Positions 24,791 to 34,520 of a stretch of DNA of 64,000 nucleotides are shown one piece after another. The translations under genes were made by a program, and so were the position numbers. Positions within the stretch are counted from its first letter, which is position 1. Each line of letters starts with the position of its first letter. Below the pieces are notes generated by a model that searched no databases, was not told the DNA's origin, and was given only the letters and a program-made list of their open reading frames with translations. Source of the DNA: Bacillota bacterium (GTDB taxonomy: Bacteria > Bacillota > Bacilli > Desulfuribacillales > Desulfuribacillaceae); contig JAEWFW010000014.1 in NCBI GenBank assembly GCA_023388635.1, forward strand, positions 8,339-72,338, read 5' to 3'.

Positions 24791-25643
24791 TCGTTTTGCC
24801 TCCAAAAGCGTGCAGTTTCAATACTCTTCCTAAAAAGCTGCGCATCTCCCCACGGTGGACTACATTATCCAAATGTCCGTGCCGTAGGAGAAATTCTGCT
24901 GTCTGAAAATCGTCGGGAAGCTTCTGGCGTATCGTCTGTTCAATGATGCGCCGACCGGCGAATCCAATTAACGCCCGTGGCTCTGCAATATTGATATCGC
25001 CAAGCGATGCAAAACTGGCTGTGACACCACCGGTCGTCGGATTGGTCATAACCGAAATAAATAAACCGCCTTGTTCATCAAATACTTTCAAAGCTGCCGA
25101 TGTCTTCGCCATTTGCATCAGACTGAACATCCCCTCCTGCATCCGCGCACCTCCGGAGGCAGAAAAGATGACAATCGGGTATTTCTTGATGCGTGCTTTT
25201 TCAATCGCGCGCGTAATTTTCTCGCCGACGACCGATCCCATGCTCGCCATCCGAAACCGCGAATCCATGACGGCAATTACCAGCGGCATTCCTTCAATCG
25301 TGCCTTCTCCCGTCACAACCGCTTCACGCAAGCCTGTCTTCTCCATATCAGTCTCCAACTTACTCTGATAATCGGGAAAGTCCAACGGATTGCAAGAACT
25401 CAAATCTGTGTCATATTCGAAAAAATTCCCATCCAAAGTCCATTCAATTCTCTCTCGCGCAGTCAGAGGAAAATGGTGATCACATTTCGCACATACTCGA
25501 CTATTCTTTTCCAGTTCTTTTGCGTAAAGGATCTCATTACATGTCGGACATTTTATGACGATTCCCTGGGGAATATCTTTTTGTGATGACTTCGCCGTAA
25601 CCGACGCATATTTTTTCTTTTTCTGAAATAAATCCTTTAACAC
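24780..25643 (-). CDS. accD: Acetyl-CoA carboxylase carboxyltransferase, beta subunit
   Basis: 287 residues. N-terminal zinc ribbon with Cys32, Cys35, Cys51 and Cys54 (CPTC ... CAKC), then the crotonase-fold transferase body with ASGGARMQEGMFSLMQMAK and TNPTTGGVTASFA. Normal length. It forms the transferase heterotetramer with AccA. The 63-residue gene at 25659 precedes it by 15 bp. Confidence 0.95.
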   Translation of the reverse strand: MLKDLFQKKKKYASVTAKSSQKDIPQGIVIKCPTCNEILYAKELEKNSRVCAKCDHHFPLTARERIEWTLDGNFFEYDTDLSSCNPLDFPDYQSKLETDMEKTGLREAVVTGEGTIEGMPLVIAVMDSRFRMASMGSVVGEKITRAIEKARIKKYPIVIFSASGGARMQEGMFSLMQMAKTSAALKVFDEQGGLFISVMTNPTTGGVTASFASLGDINIAEPRALIGFAGRRIIEQTIRQKLPDDFQTAEFLLRHGHLDNVVHRGEMRSFLGRVLKLHAFGGKTNEI

Positions 25644-25658
25644 ATTACCACCTCACAC

Positions 25659-25850
25659 TTAATGCGAATGCAACACTCGATGCAAAGCATCCTGAACCTC
25701 ATCCAACTCACTCGCAGGTACTAAAATCTCAAATTGATGCTTTGATCCGTTTACCTGACGAACCTTAATCAAAAAACCCTCATCTGTTAATTGATTACTA
25801 ATTTTTTCTGCTATTTTCTCGCTGGGTGAAATATAAATGACAGTCCACAT
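25659..25850 (-). CDS. Small conserved protein upstream of accD, function unknown
   Basis: 63 residues, starting MWTVIYISPSEKIAEKI. Its strand-helix-strand pattern (hydrophobic VIYIS, helix to residue 22, FLIKVRQV, FEILVPASELDEVQDALHRVL) resembles a small ferredoxin-like or ACT-like fold, as in DUF2007-type proteins. Short proteins of this pattern next to accD are sometimes labelled glutamate decarboxylase in databases; nothing in the sequence supports that. GGAGG precedes the ATG. Probably co-transcribed with accDA. Confidence 0.75.
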   Translation of the reverse strand: MWTVIYISPSEKIAEKISNQLTDEGFLIKVRQVNGSKHQFEILVPASELDEVQDALHRVLHSH

Positions 25851-25897
25851 GGAGTTTCCTCCTTCATTTTATGATACATCGACCTCATATACAAACA

Positions 25898-25924
25898 ATG
25901 CATACTGCTTTATACAGTATGCAT
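25898..25924. promoter_or_regulatory. 27-bp palindrome upstream of the accDA unit
   Basis: ATGCATACTG, 7 nt, CAGTATGCAT; perfect 10-bp arms, 48 bp before the start of the 63-residue gene. No T-run follows on either side, so an operator or leader hairpin is more likely than a terminator. It does not resemble a FapR box. Confidence 0.45.
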
Positions 25925-26028
25925 ATTGTCCATATTTTAAGTTATGATATCACATCTGATTCCATGACGCAATCGTTCCCTACCCCAATAAATGCACGCT
26001 ACACCGTGATATTAGAGTATTTCGGCGA

Positions 26029-26523
26029 TTATTCAGCATCATCCAAAGATGTCCCGCTTGTGCGGTGGGCAATGCGTGCCGATGCCGCAGCCGCGATACC
26101 CGCTACCAGATCATCGAGAAATGTGTGAATTTTATCCTGATGATTATCGAGGGTTTTGATAATGCCAATTTTTTCTTTATCTAAATAGCCAAAACTCGTA
26201 AGACCAATCGAACCGTAGACATTGGTGATGCCAAACGCCAAAATCTCATCGACGCCGTATAACGGCTCGTCGGTTTCAACGATTTCCTGCAAAGGTGACG
26301 GCAACAATTTTTGCTCCGCCAATTGATCGAGTGAAATTCCCGTATATAGCGCATACTGCACCTCACGTTTATCTAACACACTCATCACGCTGTCAATACA
26401 GTCCGCTTGGGAAATATCTTTAATATAGGGCTTTTGCAACCGCATGACAATCTCGGCAATCTCTTCGACCATCACACCGCGCTCATTTAGTAATGCTATG
26501 ATTTTTGCTTGTTGCTTGTTCAT
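26029..26523 (-). CDS. Phosphatidylglycerophosphatase A-like protein (YutG type)
   Basis: 164 residues from the ATG at 26523, with GAGGAG upstream. The N-terminal helical region (MNKQQAKIIALLNERGVMVEE split after the Met start) precedes the PgpA-like domain with AFGITNVYGSIGLTSFGYLD, KIGIIKTLD and HTFLDDLVAGIAAA. These match the Gram-positive YutG subgroup of the PgpA family, which lacks the membrane helices of E. coli PgpA. A phosphatase role in phospholipid synthesis is inferred, not shown. Confidence 0.8.
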   Translation of the reverse strand: MNKQQAKIIALLNERGVMVEEIAEIVMRLQKPYIKDISQADCIDSVMSVLDKREVQYALYTGISLDQLAEQKLLPSPLQEIVETDEPLYGVDEILAFGITNVYGSIGLTSFGYLDKEKIGIIKTLDNHQDKIHTFLDDLVAGIAAAASARIAHRTSGTSLDDAE

Positions 26524-26596
26524 GAAACATCTCCTCACCGGCAGCCGGAAAATTCAATTTCTGCTACTATCATGCTATCAAAATTACTTTCCACTG

Positions 26597-29500
26597 CTAT
26601 CGAAATATTATGGCGTCTTCAGGAACGTATTGCAATAACATCATTCGCAATCGGTCGGTATTTTGTACAAAATATCGCTCATGTAGTTGTCTGTATTGAT
26701 TGTCTTGCGGATGATATAAAATGACCGGTATATCGCCGTGATGCTCATGTAAAACTTCCAGCAATTCCTGAAATTCCCGTTCATTTGATGTGTAATTGTA
26801 CTTAATATATATTGTATGGTTACTCGCCGCTTTCGGCTCCTGCTGGTCTGCGATTGTATGTAAATCGATCAGTTGCTCGGCAATCATCTTCACCGTCTCG
26901 TCTTGCTGCTGCACTTTCCCTTGAATCAACAGTGACGCATCCTTCTCCAGCATCTGACCATATTTCCGGTACAGTTCGGGAAAGATGACAACCTCCACAC
27001 TGTCTGTCAAATCTTCTACGACGAGAAAGCCCATCAGTTGACCGCGCTTCGTCATAATCTGTTGTTTAGATTGAATCATGCCGATAATTTTATGACTGCT
27101 GCCGTCTTTTGCCTCCGACAATTCGCTGATGCGCGTCGCTCGGTGTGCATCTGTGTAATGACGGTATTTCTCCAACGGATGACCTGATATATACAGACCC
27201 AGCAACTCTTTTTCCATCTCCAGCAATACTTCATTCGCAAATTCAGGCACTTGCGGGAGCCCAGGCGGTTCCTCAGCTTCTCCCGTTGCCAGCTCCAACA
27301 TGCCGAACAAATTGATCTGGTTATCATGCAATTCCTTCTGCCTGCGCGCACCGTAATCGATAGCGAGATCAAGCCCAGCCAAATGGACGGCACGACCGCC
27401 AAATGTGGAAAATGCGCCACATTTAATCAAGTTTTCGATAACATTCTTCTTACACATCTGTCCCATGCGCTCGCAGAAATCAAACAGCGATTGAAACGGT
27501 GCACTCGCGCGCTCTTTAATAATCTCTCCGACGACCGTATGACCGACACCTTTGACTGCTTCCAAACCGAAACGAACGGCATTACCTGAAACAGTGAAAT
27601 TGGCATAGGATTCATTGATATCTGGCGGAAGAATCATAATATCGGCTTTTTTGGCGTCATCAATATATTGCGCTACTTTATCAGAGCTATTCATCGCACC
27701 TGTCAACACGGCAGCCATAAATTCCAACGGATAATTTGCCTTGAGATACGCCGTCTGATAGGCAATTACAGCATACGCCGCAGCGTGAGAGCGATTGAAT
27801 CCGTAATTGGCAAAGGCGACAATCGTGTCATACACGTCATTTGCCGTTCGGGTATCATAGCCCATTCTGTCACAGCCCTCAACGAACAATTGCCGCTGTT
27901 CGTCGAGTATTTCACGCTTTTTCTTGGAAACGGCACGGCGCAATAAATCTGCTTGACCGAGCGAAAACCCTGCCATTTCCGAAGCAATCCGCATAATTTG
28001 CTCTTGGTACACAATAATGCCGTAAGTATTCTGCAAAATCGGTTCCAACTTCGGATGCGGATACCGTATAGGAATCTTGCCGTGTTTCGATTTCACATAG
28101 GTCGGGATATTATCCATCGGTCCCGGTCGATACAACGCCAGCACAGCGACAATATCTTCAAAGTTCGATGGCTTTAAATCTTTTAAGACGTTTTTAAAGC
28201 CGACCGATTCCATTTGGAATACGCCGGACGCATCCCCGCGGCTCAGCAGCTCGTATGTCAGAGGATCGTCATACTGCAACGAATCGAGATCGATCCGTTC
28301 CCCTCTGGTATGCTCAATATTCTTCAACGTATCGTTGACAATCGTCAATGTTCGTAAACCAAGGAAGTCCATTTTCAGCAAACCGATACTTTCGAGAATA
28401 TCCATCGGGTATTGCGTGACAATGCCGTCATCGGTTCCCCTCTGGAGAGGCACATATTTCGTCAGCGCATCCTTAGAAATCACCACACCGGCGGCATGGG
28501 TAGACGCGTGCCTTGGCAATCCTTCGATGGCAATTGCCGTATCGATCAACTCCGCAATCTGTGCGTCACTTTGATAGATATCCGCTAACTCTGTATTGAC
28601 TTCCAGCGCTTTTTTTATCGTAATTCCCAACGTATTGGGAATCATTTTTGCAATCTTATCGACCTCTCCATAGGCGAGGTTCATCACACGCCCCGTATCA
28701 CGTATCGCCGCTTTCGCCGCCATCGTACCGAACGTAATGATCTGCGCCACCTTATCTTCACCATATTTCCGCACGACATAATCAATCACTTCGCCGCGGC
28801 GCTCATAGTCGAAGTCGATATCGATATCCGGCATCGTAATCCGGTCGGGATTCAGGAACCGCTCAAACAACAGATTGTATTCAATCGGATCGATATTCGT
28901 AATCCGCAGCACATACGCCACGATACTTCCGGCAGCCGATCCCCTGCCCGGTCCTGTAAGAATCCCATTTTCATGGGCGTATTTCATAAAATCCCAGACG
29001 ATCAAAAAGTAACTGTCAAACCCCATATTGTTAATGACGTTTAGCTCATAATCGAGGCGTTCCACATATACGGCATCGGTATTGCGCTCACCATAGCGCT
29101 CCTGCAATCCCCTATAACAGACTTCCCGTAAATAGCTTTGGTGAGTATAGCCTTCCGGGACTTCAAAGTACGGCAAATGGCGTTGCGTAAAATCGATCTC
29201 GAAGTCACACATAGCGGCGATTTTTACAGAGTTAGACAGCGCTTCCGGTGCATAGGAAAACAGCCGGTACATCTCTTCGGCTGATTTTAGATAAAATTCA
29301 TTACTCGGGAACTTCATCCGCGATTCGTCTTGTAATGTCTTACCGGTCTGGATACACAGTAACTTTTCGTGGTATACGGCATCTTCTCTGTTGACATAAT
29401 GCAAATCATTTGTGGCAATCAGCCCCAATCCCAACTGACCGGCAATCGTCACCAGCTCTTGGTTGACCTGCTTTTGCTCAGGGATTCCGTGATCCTGCAA

Positions 29501-30019
29501 TTCCAAGTAGAAATTTTCACTGCCGAACAGTGCCGCGTAGTCACGCGCCACAGTCACTGCCTTATCAGATTCTCCTTGCATGATGCAACGCGGAATTTCT
29601 CCGGCAATGCACGCACTAAGGGCTATTAGCCCGTCTGCGTGATCTTTGAGCAATTCTTTATCAATCCGCGGTCGATAATAAAACCCTTCTAGGCTTGCCT
29701 TACTCGTTAAATACATCAGATTTTCGTATCCGCGCTGGTTTTTGGCAAGCAATACGAGATGGTGCGCGTTGTCCCCTCGATGCTTCTGTTTATCATGCAT
29801 ACTGCCGGTCGCCACGTATACTTCGCAACCGATAATCGGCTGGATACCGGCATTTTTACACGCTTTATAAAAGGGAACCGAACCGTACATCACGCCATGA
29901 TCTGTCATCGCCAATGCCGGCATACCCAACTCTTTGGCACGTAGTACCAGTTTATCGATCCGTGCCGCACCGTCCAGCAAACTATATTCCGTATGTGTAT
30001 GTAAATGCACAAACTGCAT
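26597..30019 (-). CDS. dnaE: DNA polymerase III alpha subunit DnaE
   Basis: 1140 residues. N-terminal PHP domain (HLHTHTEYSLLDG at residues 5-17). Palm with catalytic aspartates in MPDIDIDFDYERRG, fingers with RPGPMDNIPTYVK and YQEQIM, the SHAAAYA segment, the tandem HhH region, and a C-terminal OB domain (about 985-1070: IGMIQSKQQIMTKRGQLMGF). It synthesises DNA at the fork; in Bacilli, DnaE extends RNA primers before PolC takes over. AAAGGGGG precedes the ATG. Between rodA (12 bp) and the PgpA-like gene. Confidence 0.96.
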   Translation of the reverse strand: MQFVHLHTHTEYSLLDGAARIDKLVLRAKELGMPALAMTDHGVMYGSVPFYKACKNAGIQPIIGCEVYVATGSMHDKQKHRGDNAHHLVLLAKNQRGYENLMYLTSKASLEGFYYRPRIDKELLKDHADGLIALSACIAGEIPRCIMQGESDKAVTVARDYAALFGSENFYLELQDHGIPEQKQVNQELVTIAGQLGLGLIATNDLHYVNREDAVYHEKLLCIQTGKTLQDESRMKFPSNEFYLKSAEEMYRLFSYAPEALSNSVKIAAMCDFEIDFTQRHLPYFEVPEGYTHQSYLREVCYRGLQERYGERNTDAVYVERLDYELNVINNMGFDSYFLIVWDFMKYAHENGILTGPGRGSAAGSIVAYVLRITNIDPIEYNLLFERFLNPDRITMPDIDIDFDYERRGEVIDYVVRKYGEDKVAQIITFGTMAAKAAIRDTGRVMNLAYGEVDKIAKMIPNTLGITIKKALEVNTELADIYQSDAQIAELIDTAIAIEGLPRHASTHAAGVVISKDALTKYVPLQRGTDDGIVTQYPMDILESIGLLKMDFLGLRTLTIVNDTLKNIEHTRGERIDLDSLQYDDPLTYELLSRGDASGVFQMESVGFKNVLKDLKPSNFEDIVAVLALYRPGPMDNIPTYVKSKHGKIPIRYPHPKLEPILQNTYGIIVYQEQIMRIASEMAGFSLGQADLLRRAVSKKKREILDEQRQLFVEGCDRMGYDTRTANDVYDTIVAFANYGFNRSHAAAYAVIAYQTAYLKANYPLEFMAAVLTGAMNSSDKVAQYIDDAKKADIMILPPDINESYANFTVSGNAVRFGLEAVKGVGHTVVGEIIKERASAPFQSLFDFCERMGQMCKKNVIENLIKCGAFSTFGGRAVHLAGLDLAIDYGARRQKELHDNQINLFGMLELATGEAEEPPGLPQVPEFANEVLLEMEKELLGLYISGHPLEKYRHYTDAHRATRISELSEAKDGSSHKIIGMIQSKQQIMTKRGQLMGFLVVEDLTDSVEVVIFPELYRKYGQMLEKDASLLIQGKVQQQDETVKMIAEQLIDLHTIADQQEPKAASNHTIYIKYNYTSNEREFQELLEVLHEHHGDIPVILYHPQDNQYRQLHERYFVQNTDRLRMMLLQYVPEDAIIFR

Positions 30020-30031
30020 AGCAATCCCCCT

Positions 30032-31180
30032 TTACGAAAACAGCGACGGTTTCTTACTGATTCCCACACTTAAAATAATTCCCACACAGAGGTACATCGA
30101 CAACAAGGAGCTCCCCCCGTAACTAATGAACGGAAGCGGTAATCCCGTAATCGGCATCATCCCCAGATTCATACCGATATTCTGAAACACTTGGAACACA
30201 ATAATGCCAATCACACCGGCAACGACGTAACTCCCGAACAAATCAGCGGAGTTCCCCGATATCAATAAAAACCGATAAATCAAAAGAAAGAACAGACAGA
30301 CTAACATACTGACGCCAATGAACCCGAATTCCTCGCCGACGACAGCAAAAATAAAGTCCGTATGGTGTTCAGGCACCCAACCACCCTTTGTCTGGCTTCC
30401 CCCACTCAGACCTTTTCCGGTCAATTGTCCCGATCCAATGGCGATCAGCGACTGCGTCACCTGAAAACCGCTTCCCAACGGATCCGCCTGGGGATCCATA
30501 AATGATATAATGCGTTTTAACTGGTATTCACGGATAAGTTTAAAAAAGATATCCGGCTCCACATAATACAAAAATACCAGCGTCGCAATCACGATAAATG
30601 CTATCAGGAATAAAATCAAAAAAATACGCCAGTGAACTCCCGCAACTAAGAACATGCACATCATAATCCCGACCAATACCAATGCCGTACCCAAATTGGG
30701 CTCCGTCAAAATCAGCAAAGCAGGCACTCCCACGATCACAAAGGAGCGCCACAAATCGCGAAAGCGGGTAATTTCTCCGTTGTATTTCGTCAATTCTTTG
30801 GCGAGCATTAAGATGACACAGATTTTCATATATTCCGACGGCTGCATACGAAAAGAGCCAAAATCGATCCAGCGTTGTGCTCCTCCTGATGCATAACCCT
30901 TAACTTCAACATACAATAACAGCACCATACCGATTCCATAGAAAACTACAGCAAACTGTTCATACTTGCGATGGTCAATCAATAATGCCGCGACCATAAC
31001 CACCAGAGATACACAAACCCATAGTATCTGGCGCTTCGCATAATAAGAAAGCCCCCCGTCCTCGGCACTTGTGGCACTCTGGATGACAGACACACTAAAG
31101 ACTGCCATCAAAAATAAAATAACAATAATAAACAGGTCGAAATTGCGCCAATTCTTTTCTAATAACCACTTCTGTATCAT
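30032..31180 (-). CDS. rodA: Peptidoglycan glycosyltransferase RodA (SEDS family)
   Basis: 382 residues with about ten membrane helices. SEDS signatures are QRWIDFGSFRMQPSEYMKI, the EPNLGTALVL loop, the extracytoplasmic EHHTDFIFAVVGEEFG with the essential Asp, and MPITGLPLPFISYGGSS near the end. It polymerises lipid II during cell elongation with a class B penicillin-binding protein. RodA is preferred over FtsW or SpoVE because of the YAKRQILWV start and the HHTDFIFAV phrase. It overlaps ytoI by 4 bp. Confidence 0.92.
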   Translation of the reverse strand: MIQKWLLEKNWRNFDLFIIVILFLMAVFSVSVIQSATSAEDGGLSYYAKRQILWVCVSLVVMVAALLIDHRKYEQFAVVFYGIGMVLLLYVEVKGYASGGAQRWIDFGSFRMQPSEYMKICVILMLAKELTKYNGEITRFRDLWRSFVIVGVPALLILTEPNLGTALVLVGIMMCMFLVAGVHWRIFLILFLIAFIVIATLVFLYYVEPDIFFKLIREYQLKRIISFMDPQADPLGSGFQVTQSLIAIGSGQLTGKGLSGGSQTKGGWVPEHHTDFIFAVVGEEFGFIGVSMLVCLFFLLIYRFLLISGNSADLFGSYVVAGVIGIIVFQVFQNIGMNLGMMPITGLPLPFISYGGSSLLSMYLCVGIILSVGISKKPSLFS

Positions 31181-32487
31181 TTTTCTAATACCTGCGCCGT
31201 TAACAGTGCTTTACAGACGAGCCGTTCACCGTGGAACACTTCAATATCTGCTTTGCCGAATTTGCGGCTACTGTCAATAACATGCGCCATCAATGTCAAC
31301 TGGACATCAATTTGTATCGGTTTAAGGAAATATATCACAATATTCTCCACAACCAAATCGGTGTTTTTATTTTTACGCAATGCCGAATAGCCCGCTTCTG
31401 TAATCAGCATCATCAAGACACCGCTGGATATGCCACCCAATTGATTGGACATCTGCGGTGTGATATCGCCGCTCATTTTGATCGTACGTTCATCGACTCG
31501 CTCTTCCGTGAAATTCGACAGCACAATATCTTCAATCGTCTGCCCAATCTGCGGCTGTTTTTGTGTATATTGTAATGCTTTTATTACATCTTGACGGCTA
31601 ATGACGCCGACAAGCCTGCGATTTTCTACGACCGGTAACAATTCAATGCCTTCCCAGACCATCACATGGGCAGCCGAGGCAATCGACGTCTTCATTGCCA
31701 CGGTAATCGGATTTTTCGTCATGACTTTCTCAATCAGTGCCGTTTCATCCTGACCCAAAGTATCCTTCGGCGTGATAACGCCTTGCACCCGCATTTGATC
31801 ATCGACGACTGGGAATCGGCTGTGTCCCGATTCTTCGGCGATGCGGTTCCAATCGCCGATCGTATTATACGTATATAAATAACTGATATATTCACTATAT
31901 TGTAAAATATCTTCGACGAGCACAATCTCTTTTTTGATCAATCGGTCGTAAATGGCGCGGTTGATTAACGATGCCACCGTAAATGTGTCATAGCTGGACA
32001 AGATGACCGGTAACTCTAATTCATCGGACAACTTTCGCACTTCTTCCGTACTGTCAAATCCACCAGTGATGAGGACAGCAGCCCCGTGTTGCAAAGCAAT
32101 CCGATGGACTTCATCGCGATTCCCGACAATCAACAGACTGCCAGGGTCGACGTATTTGATCATCGCATCAATTTCCATCGCGCCGATCACAAATTTGTTA
32201 AGTGTTTTATGCAATCCTGCTTTCCCCCCGAAAACAGAACCGTCGACAATGTTGACGACCTCAGCGAACGTCAACTTCTCAATATTTTTCTTCTGCTTAC
32301 GCTCAATTCTCACTGTTCCTACGCGTTCAATCGTACTCACATATCCTTGGGTCTCCGCTTCTTTAATGGCGCGATACGCTGTACCTTCACTGACTTCCAA
32401 CTCTTTCGCAATTCTGCGAACCGATATTTTATCGCCAATCGGTAATGATTCTATATGTCTTAAAATTTGCTCGTGTTTTGTAAGCAT
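31177..32487 (-). CDS. ytoI: YtoI-like regulator: HTH, DRTGG, two CBS and a hot-dog domain
   Basis: 436 residues. Winged helix at 1-70 (RRIAKELEVSEGTAYRAIKEA), DRTGG domain about 72-190, tandem CBS domains about 195-315, each a potential nucleotide sensor, and a C-terminal thioesterase-like hot-dog domain with NQLGGISSGVLMMLITEAG. The domain order and length equal B. subtilis YtoI, whose function is unknown. It may respond to adenine nucleotides or acyl-CoA; that is inference. It overlaps rodA, so it heads the ytoI-rodA-dnaE run. Confidence 0.88.
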   Translation of the reverse strand: MLTKHEQILRHIESLPIGDKISVRRIAKELEVSEGTAYRAIKEAETQGYVSTIERVGTVRIERKQKKNIEKLTFAEVVNIVDGSVFGGKAGLHKTLNKFVIGAMEIDAMIKYVDPGSLLIVGNRDEVHRIALQHGAAVLITGGFDSTEEVRKLSDELELPVILSSYDTFTVASLINRAIYDRLIKKEIVLVEDILQYSEYISYLYTYNTIGDWNRIAEESGHSRFPVVDDQMRVQGVITPKDTLGQDETALIEKVMTKNPITVAMKTSIASAAHVMVWEGIELLPVVENRRLVGVISRQDVIKALQYTQKQPQIGQTIEDIVLSNFTEERVDERTIKMSGDITPQMSNQLGGISSGVLMMLITEAGYSALRKNKNTDLVVENIVIYFLKPIQIDVQLTLMAHVIDSSRKFGKADIEVFHGERLVCKALLTAQVLEK

Positions 32488-32581
32488 TCAATCTCCTCCA
32501 GCATCTGCTGTATTCATAAAACCCTACGCCTGTATTATAACAGTATTGGCAGATTTACACAACGTTAGACAAGCAACACAT

Positions 32582-32630
32582 AAAAAAACTCGGTGTCTGT
32601 CACATATACCGCAGATTCGTTCACCGAGTT
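32582..32630 (-). terminator. Terminator of the 47-residue membrane peptide gene
   Basis: Stem AACTCGGTG/CACCGAGTT followed by a run of T (TTTTTTA) on the minus strand, starting 19 bases after the stop at 32649. Confidence 0.8.
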
Positions 32631-32648
32631 CTTGCACTCCATTTGGAC

Positions 32649-32792
32649 TTATAGCAGAACCATAAATGAGCTGCCTACCAAACCGATTGTTATCATACCG
32701 ATTACTACTAAAAATAAAATACGCGACGCACTGACTTTTTTCCGTCTTTTACTCGGCGCTTTCAATTCCGTTTTTTTCTGATGCTGTTTCAT
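32649..32792 (-). CDS. Small single-pass membrane protein, unknown
   Basis: 47 residues from the ATG at 32792, which follows AAAGGGGAG by 6 bases; a longer upstream frame has no site. A strongly basic N-terminus (KQHQKKTELKAPSKRRKK) precedes one helix (ILFLVVIGMITIGLVGSSF) that reaches almost to the C-terminus. It has its own strong terminator, so it is a real short gene. Tail-anchored or signal-anchor topology; no family recognised. Confidence 0.75.
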   Translation of the reverse strand: MKQHQKKTELKAPSKRRKKVSASRILFLVVIGMITIGLVGSSFMVLL

Positions 32793-32880
32793 ACACGACT
32801 CCCCTTTCAACAAAAACATCGTCCTATTCGGCAAAACTATGCCCATACTGAGATAACATTATCATGCACAAACATATACG

Positions 32881-33984
32881 TCAATTTAATTTCTTCATTT
32901 TTTGTTGATACGTCGCTTCATCAATTTCACCAGACAACAGTTGCTTTCGTAGCAATTTCTGTTGATCGTCGCCACCCTCAGCGTTGCTGCGTATCTTAGT
33001 TTGACCGGCTGGACTCGTTTGGTCGGATTGACCTGTTTGTATCGTTTGTCCGGATTGATTTGCTTGCTTCTCCTGCCCTACTTGCTTACGATTGGCTTGA
33101 TTCGTTCGATTGCCTCGCTGCTCCCCGTTCTGTGCTTTCTGCTTACTGCGTTCCCCTGCATAGGGCTTTTTCTTCGACTTCCCCTGCCCGCTGCCGGAAT
33201 TGTTCGAGCCGAACATCACAAAGGCGGCAATGGCAATCCCGATCAACAGCACTACGAAGATCACAAACTTCATATCCGTTTTCCCGGAGTTGCTAGAGTT
33301 ACCGTTATTACTGTTCAAAGGACCGGTCATCGGCACGTTATCTGCCTTCTCATAGGAAACATCTACTTTGATTGGATTGTCACGGTTAACATCGCTCTCC
33401 GTTACCGTAGACAGCGCATATTTTGCCGGCTCAACCTTGCCGTTTCTGCCAGTAGTTGGCAACTGAACATCAAATCGCACTTCGGGAATCGTAATCTCCG
33501 GTGCAAACTCAAAATTAAAAGATTTAATCGCACCTTCAATCGTAAAAGGATTGTAATAATACTGAACGACTAATGTATACTCTTCATCCGGCAAGATTGG
33601 CTGGTCTTGCAGGTTAATATGAATTTGTCCCTCAGACAGAACGTGCGGCGCAGGCCAGTACTGCCCCTGCTCACGCAACTTTCCGGTAGCAAAAACAAAA
33701 AAATTAGGGGCGTCAATCGGTGCCGGAAAACTAAACGACGTAATCGGCTGCTCCGTATTGTTCACTAAATCCAACTGATTGACAACCAGTACCGCAGGGA
33801 TATTAGCATCTTGCCAACCGACTGGATGATCATATTCCGGTCTGATCGAAGTATACAGACTCTCAATCGTATATGCTTCCTCTTCCGCAGCGGATCCCAC
33901 ATCGACATTGAGAACACTGCTTATGATAAAAAGAACCACAAAAATATAAATGCTTGTCCTTCTATTACGTATTAATTTCTTCAT
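32881..33984 (-). CDS. Membrane-anchored protein with SHOCT-like C-terminus, unknown function
   Basis: 367 residues. An N-terminal signal (helix about 11-30, cleavage plausible after VGSA), an extracytoplasmic beta-rich domain (about 35-230) with VNQLDLVNNTEQP and IPEVRFDVQLPTTG, one membrane helix (about 238-257), then a polar Gln/Asn/Gly/Ser/Thr tail with repeated QTG/QSG motifs and a terminal LLSGEIDEATYQQKMKKLN. That tail end resembles the SHOCT oligomerisation motif. AAGGAG lies before the ATG. It probably forms a pair with the gene at 34026, 41 bp upstream. Confidence 0.8.
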   Translation of the reverse strand: MKKLIRNRRTSIYIFVVLFIISSVLNVDVGSAAEEEAYTIESLYTSIRPEYDHPVGWQDANIPAVLVVNQLDLVNNTEQPITSFSFPAPIDAPNFFVFATGKLREQGQYWPAPHVLSEGQIHINLQDQPILPDEEYTLVVQYYYNPFTIEGAIKSFNFEFAPEITIPEVRFDVQLPTTGRNGKVEPAKYALSTVTESDVNRDNPIKVDVSYEKADNVPMTGPLNSNNGNSSNSGKTDMKFVIFVVLLIGIAIAAFVMFGSNNSGSGQGKSKKKPYAGERSKQKAQNGEQRGNRTNQANRKQVGQEKQANQSGQTIQTGQSDQTSPAGQTKIRSNAEGGDDQQKLLRKQLLSGEIDEATYQQKMKKLN

Positions 33985-34025
33985 CGAAAAACATCTCCTT
34001 AATCCATATTCATTATTTGTTTGTT

Positions 34026-34520
34026 CTATTTTTGCTCATCATCTATTTGCCTGTACGCCAGCATCTGCAACAGCGGATACAGCGCGTATAACTCATTGGA
34101 CGGCATACACTGTATCAAAGCAATGACCTCATCCCGTATGTTTTCTTTGATTTTCTCCTCACTCTTTGAGCCCACAGGACAGACTAATATTCTGGGCAGT
34201 GGTCTTTTCGGTTCACTCTTATCTTTCTCAGACACCATATTCAACTTATTCTCTTTATTCAATTTCGTCGCTTTCGCTATGTTGCTCTCAATGATCTGCT
34301 TTGCGCGACTCTGGTAAGGCTGCACATCCTCAATCTCACTGATAGAAATATTATAATTCTTTTTCTGATCCAGATCGTAAAATAATATATTACTTCCTTG
34401 TTCATCAACAAAAATAATATTACCTACATAGATTTGGCGCGCCTTTCCCTTCTCCAGTGTCGTAATACGTATGAGCGTTTTGTCTGTTAGCCATTTATTC
34501 AATTGATTCACTACCGACAT
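34026..34520 (-). CDS. Cytosolic protein of unknown function
   Basis: 164 residues or fewer, from the ATG at 34520 (GGAAAGGATG upstream). The N-terminal half (about 1-70) has alternating strands (LIRITTLEKGKARQIYVGNI, ISEIEDVQ), suggesting a small beta-barrel such as an Sm-like or PilZ-like fold; the middle is a Lys-rich linker, and a helical C-terminus (IRDEVIALIQCMPSNELYAL) follows. No family recognised. The same leader motif (aggatg-tttttc) precedes this gene and the membrane protein at 33984, hinting at joint control. Confidence 0.7.
   Translation of the reverse strand: MSVVNQLNKWLTDKTLIRITTLEKGKARQIYVGNIIFVDEQGSNILFYDLDQKKNYNISISEIEDVQPYQSRAKQIIESNIAKATKLNKENKLNMVSEKDKSEPKRPLPRILVCPVGSKSEEKIKENIRDEVIALIQCMPSNELYALYPLLQMLAYRQIDDEQK

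Noticed and set aside
25659..25850. Glutamate decarboxylase label for the 63-residue protein
   Set aside because: Too short and without a PLP lysine motif; the name sometimes attached to such proteins has no support in the sequence.
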